Shown in pieces: positions 59,658 to 64,000 of a stretch of DNA of 64,000 nucleotides. Within the stretch, counting starts at the first letter, position 1, and every line of letters begins with the position of its first letter. The DNA comes from Lentzea cavernae (GTDB lineage Bacteria; Actinomycetota; Actinomycetes; Mycobacteriales; Pseudonocardiaceae), in NCBI RefSeq assembly GCF_014653695.1, contig NZ_BNAR01000002.1, positions 248,001 to 312,000 of the forward strand, given 5' to 3'. Both the position numbers and the translations under genes were made by a program. A model generated the notes under the pieces. The model worked only from the letters and a program-made list of their open reading frames with translations. It was not told the DNA's origin and searched no databases.

Positions 59658-59678
59658 CGGACAACTGTCCGTTATCGT
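59651..59678. promoter_or_regulatory. IclR-type palindromic operator
   Basis: A 28-bp inverted repeat with 13-bp arms and AC at the centre, core CGGACAACTGTCCG (59658-59671), overlapping the end of the UvrA2-like gene and ending 6 bp before the IclR start. It is probably the autoregulatory operator and may also stop transcription from upstream. The core recurs at 60528-60541. Confidence 0.7.
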
Positions 59679-59684
59679 GGGTGC

Positions 59685-60491
59685 ATGCCTGCTCGCCCTG
59701 ACACCGGCCCCGACTTCATCGAGGCGCTCGCCCGCGGCCTGGACGTGATCCGCGCGTTCCAGCCGTTGCGTCCGGTGATGACGCTGAGCGAGGTCGCCGC
59801 GGCCACGGACCTCGCGCGGCCGACCACGCGCCGGATCCTGCTCACGCTGGTCGAGCTCGGGTACGTGCGGCAGGGCGAGAACGGCTTCGCGCTCACGCCG
59901 AGGGTGCTGGACCTCGGCGTCGCGTACGTGCGGTCGATGGGCCTGTGGGACGTGGCCCGCCCGCACATGGAACGGCTGTGCGCGCTCACCGACGAGTCCG
60001 TGTCGATCGCCCAGCTCGACGGGTCGGACATCATCTACGTCGCGCGGGTCGCCGTGCCGAAGATCGTCACGCTGTCCGTGCAGATCGGCACGCGGTTCCC
60101 GGCCCTGCCGACCTCGCTGGGAAAGGTGCAGCTCGCAGCCCTGCCGCCGGCCGAGCTGGAGGCCGTGCTCGCGCAGCCGACGCGGTCCGGGCTGACGTCG
60201 CGGTGGCAGCCGGACGCGGCGGAACGCGACGCGGAGCTGCGGGACGTCCGTGCGCGCGGGTGGGCGATGACCGACGAGCAGCTCGCGCTCGGGATCCGGT
60301 CGGTCGCCGCGCCGTTGCGGGACGGGAGCGGCGCGGTCGTCGCCGGGATCAACGTCAACTGCCACGCGTCGGAGACGTCGGTCGACCGGATGGTCGAGCA
60401 CCACCTGCCGCTCCTGCTGCAGGTCGCGGCCGACATCAGCGCCGACTTCGCCCGGCTCGGCACGGTGCCGCACGAGGTTTTCGCGTCCTGA
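59685..60491 (+). CDS. IclR-family transcriptional regulator (PcaR/PobR-like)
   Basis: A 268-residue regulator. The N-terminal winged HTH (FIEALARGLDVIRAFQPLRPVMTLSEVAAATDLARPTTRRILLTLVELGYVR) is followed by an effector-binding domain with SVSIAQLDGSDIIYVARVAVPKI, FPALPTSLGKVQLAALPPAELE and SVAAPLRDGSGAVVAGINVNCHASETS. The HTH style is that of regulators of aromatic-acid catabolism (PcaR, PobR, CatR). Palindromes CGGACAnCTGTCCG flank it upstream and before the downstream amidohydrolase operon, indicating it controls that operon and itself. The effector is unknown. Confidence 0.95.
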   Translation: MPARPDTGPDFIEALARGLDVIRAFQPLRPVMTLSEVAAATDLARPTTRRILLTLVELGYVRQGENGFALTPRVLDLGVAYVRSMGLWDVARPHMERLCALTDESVSIAQLDGSDIIYVARVAVPKIVTLSVQIGTRFPALPTSLGKVQLAALPPAELEAVLAQPTRSGLTSRWQPDAAERDAELRDVRARGWAMTDEQLALGIRSVAAPLRDGSGAVVAGINVNCHASETSVDRMVEHHLPLLLQVAADISADFARLGTVPHEVFAS

Positions 60492-60527
60492 GGGTTGACC
60501 GGAGGCCGTCGAAGGTTGACGATTCAA

Positions 60528-60541
60528 CGGACACCTGTCCG
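60528..60541. promoter_or_regulatory. IclR-type operator before amidohydrolase operon
   Basis: CGGACACCTGTCCG, identical to the core at 59658-59671 except for one central base, 23 bp before the amidohydrolase ATG at 60565. The outer arms of the 59651-59678 site are not conserved here. Confidence 0.7.
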
Positions 60542-60564
60542 CCAGACGGTCAAGGAGTTCCCCC

Positions 60565-61983
60565 ATGAGTTCCGTCGTCCTCAGAAACGGCACCGTCCTG
60601 ACCATGGACGGCCGTCAACCCCTCGTCGACCACGACGTCCTGGTCACCGGTGACCGGATCGCCGCGATCGGCCCCCGGCTGGAGGTGCCGGAGGGGACCG
60701 AGGAGGTCGACGCCACCGGCGGCATCGTCATGCCGGGCATGATCGACACGCATCGCCACATGTGGCAGACCGCGATGCGCGGCTACGGCGCCGACTGGAC
60801 GCTCACGCAGTACTTCGTCTGGTACTACCTGGAATGGGGCAAGGTCTTCCGGCCGCAGGACATCCACGCCGGCAACCTCCTCGGAGCGGCCGAGGCCCTC
60901 GACGCCGGTGTCACCACGACCGTCGACTGGTCGCACGGCCTGCAGACCACCGACCACGCCGACGCCGCCGTCGACGCGCTGCAGGCGGTGCCGGGCCGGT
61001 TCGTGCTGGCGTACGGCAACATCCAGGACAGCCCCGCGGCCTGGACGGCCACGCCCGAGTTCCGCGACTTCGTCTCCCGCCGCATGACCGGCGGCGACAT
61101 GCTGGGCTTCCAGCTCGCGTTCGACGTGACCGGCGACCCGTCGTTCCCCGAGAAGCCGGCCTTCGAGGTCGCCCGTGAGCTCGGCGTGCCCGTCACGACG
61201 CACGCGGGCGTGTGGGGCGCGACGAACGACGACGGCATCAGGCTGATGCACGACAACGGGTTCATGACGCCGGAGTCGATCTACGTGCACGCGGCGACGC
61301 TGTCCGCCGACTCCTACCACCGCATCGCGGCGACCGGCGGGTCGATCTCCGTGTCGACCGAGAGCGAGCAGAGCGCGGGCCAGGGCTACCCGCCCACCTG
61401 GGCGATCCGCGAGCACGGCATCCCGGTGTCGCTGTCGATGGACACGTCGGTGTGGTGGAGCGGCGACCTGTTCTCCGCCATGCGCTCGACGCTCGGCGCC
61501 GACCGGGCACGGGAGCACATGGCGGCACACGCGAAGAACGACACCGTCACGCACGCGGCGCTGCGGGCCGAGCAGGTCGTGGAGTGGGCGACGATGGGCG
61601 GCGCGCGGGCGTTGGGACGCGCCTCGGACCTCGGCAGCCTCGAGGTCGGCAAGAAGGCTGACATCGTGTTGCTGCGCAACGAGAACTCCCCCGTCATGTT
61701 CCCGATTCTCAACCCGTACGGGCACGTGGCCTTCCAGGCACAGCGGTCCGATGTGGACACCGTGCTGGTGGACGGGAGGATCGTGAAGCGCGACCACCGG
61801 CTCGTCGGCGTTGACCTCGGCGCGATCCGTTCCCAGGTCTCGAACACCGTCGACCACCTGCGGTCCCAGCTCGGTGAAGAGGCGTGGACCAAGGGCATGA
61901 ACCCCGACGTCCCGGAGTCCAAGGTGCTGGACAACCCGTACACCTACACCGAGTACCGCGGCGACACCCGGACGTCCGTCTGA
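60565..61983 (+). CDS. Metal-dependent amidohydrolase (deaminase/chlorohydrolase type)
   Basis: A 472-residue amidohydrolase-superfamily enzyme. It has a beta-sandwich start (VVLRNGTVLTMDGRQPLVDHDVLV), PGMIDTHRHMWQ with metal ligands H63 and H65, VTTHAG (third ligand), IYVHAATLS and LSMDTSVWWSGDLFSAMR (Asp ligand). A C-terminal LGSLEVGKKADIVLLRN sandwich is typical of the TrzN/AtzA/8-oxoguanine deaminase/SAH deaminase group. It would hydrolyse an amine, amide or halide of a ring compound as the entry step of the operon. RBS AAGGAG precedes ATG 60565; its stop overlaps the CoA-transferase start by 1 nt. Confidence 0.9.
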   Translation: MSSVVLRNGTVLTMDGRQPLVDHDVLVTGDRIAAIGPRLEVPEGTEEVDATGGIVMPGMIDTHRHMWQTAMRGYGADWTLTQYFVWYYLEWGKVFRPQDIHAGNLLGAAEALDAGVTTTVDWSHGLQTTDHADAAVDALQAVPGRFVLAYGNIQDSPAAWTATPEFRDFVSRRMTGGDMLGFQLAFDVTGDPSFPEKPAFEVARELGVPVTTHAGVWGATNDDGIRLMHDNGFMTPESIYVHAATLSADSYHRIAATGGSISVSTESEQSAGQGYPPTWAIREHGIPVSLSMDTSVWWSGDLFSAMRSTLGADRAREHMAAHAKNDTVTHAALRAEQVVEWATMGGARALGRASDLGSLEVGKKADIVLLRNENSPVMFPILNPYGHVAFQAQRSDVDTVLVDGRIVKRDHRLVGVDLGAIRSQVSNTVDHLRSQLGEEAWTKGMNPDVPESKVLDNPYTYTEYRGDTRTSV

Positions 61984-63122
61984 TGGGTGGACCACTCGAA
62001 GGCCTGCTGATCGCCGACTTCTCGCGCGTGCTTGCGGGCCCGTACGCGACCATGCTGCTGGCCGACATGGGAGCCCGGGTCGTCAAGGTCGAGGGCCCCG
62101 CCGGTGACGAGACGCGCACCTGGATGCCGCCGGTGCGCGACGACGTGTCGACCTACTACCTCGGCGTCAACCGGGGCAAGCGGTCGATCGCGCTGGACCT
62201 GCGCACGGAGCAGGACGCCGCGCTGGGGCGGGAACTCGCCCGGCGCGCGGACGTGGTGATCGAGAACTTCAAGCCCGGCGGCCTCGCCAAGTACGGGCTC
62301 GACCACGCCTCGGTCAGCGCGCTGAACCCGCGGGTGATCTACGCGTCGATCACCGGGTTCGGTTCCGGCGAAGGGAAGCACGTCCCCGGCTACGACCTGA
62401 TGGTGCAGGCGATCTCCGGGCTGATGAGCCTCACCGGCGACCCGGAGGGGCCGCCGTACCGCGCGGGCATCTCGGTGTTCGACGTGATGGCGGGCAACCA
62501 CGCGGTGATCGGCATCCTCGCGGCGCTGAGGCACCGCGACGCCACCGGGCAGGGCCAGCTCGTCGAGGTGAACCTGCTGTCGTCCGCGCTGACGGGGCTG
62601 GTGAACCACAGCTCGGCGTACACGGCCGGCGGGACCGTGCCGTTCCGGATGGGCAACGCGCACCCCAGCGTGTTCCCCTACGAACCGCTGCCGACCGCCG
62701 ACAACGACCTGATCGTCGCGGCGGCCAACGACGGCCAGTTCCGCAAGCTGTGCGAGGTCCTCGGGTTGTCCGAGGTGCCGGACGACCCGCGGTTCGCCCG
62801 CAACGCAGACCGCACGCGCAACCGCGAGGAGCTGCGGCCGTTGCTGGAGGAACGGCTGCGGACCCGCGGCGCCGACGAGTGGTTCGACCTGCTCGTGGCG
62901 GCCGGGGTGCCGTGCGGGCCGATCAACACCATCGACGGCGGGTTCGCGATGGCCGAGCGGTTCGGGCTCGACCCGGTCGTGGTGGTCGGGGACGTGCCGA
63001 CCACTCGGCACCCGATCCGCTTCTCGGAGACACCGGCCGTCTACGAACTGCCGCCACCATCGCTGGACGAGCACGGCGAAGAGCTGCGCGCATGGCTGAA
63101 GGAGGACCGTGACGGTCTATGA
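61983..63122 (+). CDS. CaiB/BaiF-type CoA transferase
   Basis: A 379-residue family III CoA transferase. Motifs are EGLLIADFSRVLAGPYATMLLADMGARVVKVEGPAGDETR, SIALDLRTEQDAALGRELARRADVVIENFKPGGLAKYGLDHASV (with the conserved Asp-bearing loop), and PYRAGISVFDVMAGNHAVIGILAALRHRDATGQGQLVEVNLL (including the catalytic Asp in the VFDVMAG region). It would transfer CoA to a carboxylic acid made in this pathway. Its ATG shares one base with the amidohydrolase stop. Confidence 0.93.
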   Translation: MGGPLEGLLIADFSRVLAGPYATMLLADMGARVVKVEGPAGDETRTWMPPVRDDVSTYYLGVNRGKRSIALDLRTEQDAALGRELARRADVVIENFKPGGLAKYGLDHASVSALNPRVIYASITGFGSGEGKHVPGYDLMVQAISGLMSLTGDPEGPPYRAGISVFDVMAGNHAVIGILAALRHRDATGQGQLVEVNLLSSALTGLVNHSSAYTAGGTVPFRMGNAHPSVFPYEPLPTADNDLIVAAANDGQFRKLCEVLGLSEVPDDPRFARNADRTRNREELRPLLEERLRTRGADEWFDLLVAAGVPCGPINTIDGGFAMAERFGLDPVVVVGDVPTTRHPIRFSETPAVYELPPPSLDEHGEELRAWLKEDRDGL

Positions 63123-63873
63123 AACGGCACTCGGCGCGTCGACCACCGACACGATCACGTTGCTGGGCAAGGATCTCGCCCGTGACGTGATGGGCACCGT
63201 CGGGTTCGGCGAGCTGGCGTTCTGGCTCGCCACCCAGCGCAGGCCGAGCCCCGGCGAGACGCGGTTGTTCGAAGCGGTGCTGGCCGCGCTGGCCGACCAC
63301 GGGTTCACCCCCACGGCCATCGTCAGCCGCCTCACCCTCCTGTCCGCGCCCGACTCCGTGCAGGGCGCGCTCGCGGCGGGACTGCTCGGCGGCGGTTCGC
63401 GGTTCCTCGGCGTCACCGAGGACGCGGGCCGGTTCCTGCACGCCGTCGTGAGCGCCACCGACTCGACGGACTGGGACGCCCTGGCGTTGGAAACGCTTGA
63501 GGCGCAGGGCAAAGCGCGCGTTCCCGGACTCGGTCACCACGTGCACAAGAACGGCGATCCCCGGACCCCGCGCCTGTTCGAGATCGCCGAGGAGGAGGGC
63601 CTGGTCGGGCCGCACCTCTCCCTGTTCGCCGCGATCGGCCGCGTGCACCCGCAGGTGCTCGGCAAGACGTTGCCGCTCAACGGCGCCGGCACGTGCGGCG
63701 CGGTGCTCGCCGACCTCGGCCTGCCGCTCGAGCTGTTGCGGGGCTTCGCGTTGCTGGCCCGCACCGCCGGCCTGATCGGGCAGCTCGCCGAGGAGCTGCG
63801 CAACCCGGTCGCCAACCAGATCTTCCTTTCTGTGGACACGAACACCAGGTCCGTGGCACCTGTCGAGGAGTGA
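63109..63873 (+). CDS. Citryl-CoA lyase-like (citrate synthase family) protein
   Basis: A 254-residue citrate-synthase-superfamily protein with the small-domain segments ERGVT-like TLLGKDLARDVMGTVGFGELAFWLATQR, TPTAIVSRLTLLSAPDSVQGALAAGLLGGGSRFLG and VPGLGHHVHKNGDPRTPRLFEIA (His motif), and PLNGAGTCGAVLADLGLPLEL. It is shorter than citrate synthase (about 430), consistent with stand-alone citryl-CoA lyase or related C-C bond-cleaving proteins. With the upstream CoA transferase it could cleave a hydroxy-acyl-CoA to acetyl-CoA plus a keto acid. GTG start 63109 overlaps the CoA-transferase gene by 14 nt. Confidence 0.9.
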   Translation: MTVYETALGASTTDTITLLGKDLARDVMGTVGFGELAFWLATQRRPSPGETRLFEAVLAALADHGFTPTAIVSRLTLLSAPDSVQGALAAGLLGGGSRFLGVTEDAGRFLHAVVSATDSTDWDALALETLEAQGKARVPGLGHHVHKNGDPRTPRLFEIAEEEGLVGPHLSLFAAIGRVHPQVLGKTLPLNGAGTCGAVLADLGLPLELLRGFALLARTAGLIGQLAEELRNPVANQIFLSVDTNTRSVAPVEE

Positions 63874-63876
63874 GCA

Positions 63877-64000
63877 ATGCAGCTCGTGACCGAGGACAAC
63901 ATCACCGCGCTCGCCGAGCAGCGCTGGGGCACCGCGAAGGACCCGCGGACAGCGCAGCTGATGACCGCGCTCATCAGGCACCTGCACGACTTCGCCCGCG
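63877..64000 (+). CDS. Intradiol ring-cleavage dioxygenase, N-terminal fragment
   Basis: The first 41 codons of a gene that runs off the window. The segment WGTAKDPRTAQLMTALIRHLHDFAR matches the N-terminal helical dimerisation domain of catechol/hydroxyquinol 1,2-dioxygenases (pattern DPRL..iM.aLvrHLHdFvrE). The iron-binding Tyr/His catalytic domain would lie beyond position 64000. ATG 63877 has GAGGAG/GAGTGAGC upstream and follows the lyase stop by 3 nt, so it is in the same operon. It supports a pathway that opens an aromatic ring and degrades the product through CoA esters. Confidence 0.75.
   Translation, partial: MQLVTEDNITALAEQRWGTAKDPRTAQLMTALIRHLHDFAR

Noticed and set aside
59651..59678. 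Palindrome considered only as a terminator of the UvrA2-like gene
   Set aside because: Its core recurs at 60528-60541 before the catabolic operon, where no terminator is needed, so an operator role is preferred; termination may be an additional effect.
57087..60605. Very long open frame on the minus strand across the UvrA2-like and IclR genes
   Set aside because: It is antisense to two genes with full domain signatures, its translation is low-complexity Arg/Asp/Val/His-rich, and long antisense frames are expected in high-GC DNA.
1..64000. CRISPR arrays, tRNA or rRNA genes, IS elements, prophage genes
   Set aside because: No regularly spaced repeats, cloverleaf-like segments, transposases, integrases or phage structural genes are seen.

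Overview
The window is 64 kb of high-GC actinomycete chromosome. Gene content and style suggest Pseudonocardiales (a Lentzea/Saccharothrix-type organism); this is inferred, as no rRNA or marker gene is present. Support comes from strong G/C third-position bias on both strands, frequent GTG/TTG starts, ATGA/GTGA stop-start overlaps, many NarL-type two-component systems, an ArfA/ArfC pair, and a mycobacterial-type acyl-CoA desaturase with its reductase. I see no tRNA, rRNA, CRISPR array, IS element or prophage.

Layout. 1-2985: two Gfo/Idh/MocA oxidoreductases (the first cut by the window edge) and a GH20 hexosaminidase in one overlapping operon. 2975-4309: arfA-arfC. 4485-7831: a four-gene operon of membrane and exported proteins (FixH/YtkA-like, His/Met-rich; possibly metal-related), ended by tandem hairpins and divergent from a sensor kinase/regulator pair (7967-9756). 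9728-10819: an EthD-like protein and a lipoprotein. 10913-15986: two more signalling clusters flanking a VanZ-like protein. 16260-24108: a glycan-utilisation region with DUF1996 and DUF305 proteins, a discoidin/beta-helix protein, a LacI repressor with four GAGAGCGCTCTC-type sites, and a PA14-GH2-LamG enzyme with a different palindromic operator. 24286-29509: a HAD phosphatase, a molybdopterin oxidoreductase/flavin reductase/DUF6510 set, a crotonase and a penicillin-acylase-family hydrolase. 29520-35057: an ABC exporter divergent from a two-component system, then a small protein and YceI. 35357-41619: an exported GH2 enzyme split by a discoidin domain, lgt, and an S15 peptidase. 41740-45860: the desaturase operon, a divergent PucR-type regulator, and an OGG-fold-like protein. 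45991-51018: a sigma factor, a small repeat ORF, a zinc-finger membrane protein, twin ABC ATPases and two membrane proteins in one run. 51020-55960: an SGNH hydrolase, a CPBP protease/kinase/regulator operon and a MerR regulator. 56046-57139: a TerC transporter behind a manganese-riboswitch-like leader. 57183-64000: a UvrA2-like ABC protein, an IclR regulator, and a catabolic operon (amidohydrolase, CoA transferase, citryl-CoA-lyase-like protein, intradiol dioxygenase start) carrying matching IclR-type palindromes.

Common themes are secreted glycan breakdown under LacI-type control and envelope sensing: five two-component systems, one sigma factor, and several transporters or membrane proteins next to their likely regulators. 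The best candidates for undescribed biology are the 4485-7831 membrane operon, the sigma/repeat-ORF/ABC cluster, and the IclR-controlled catabolic operon running off the right edge.
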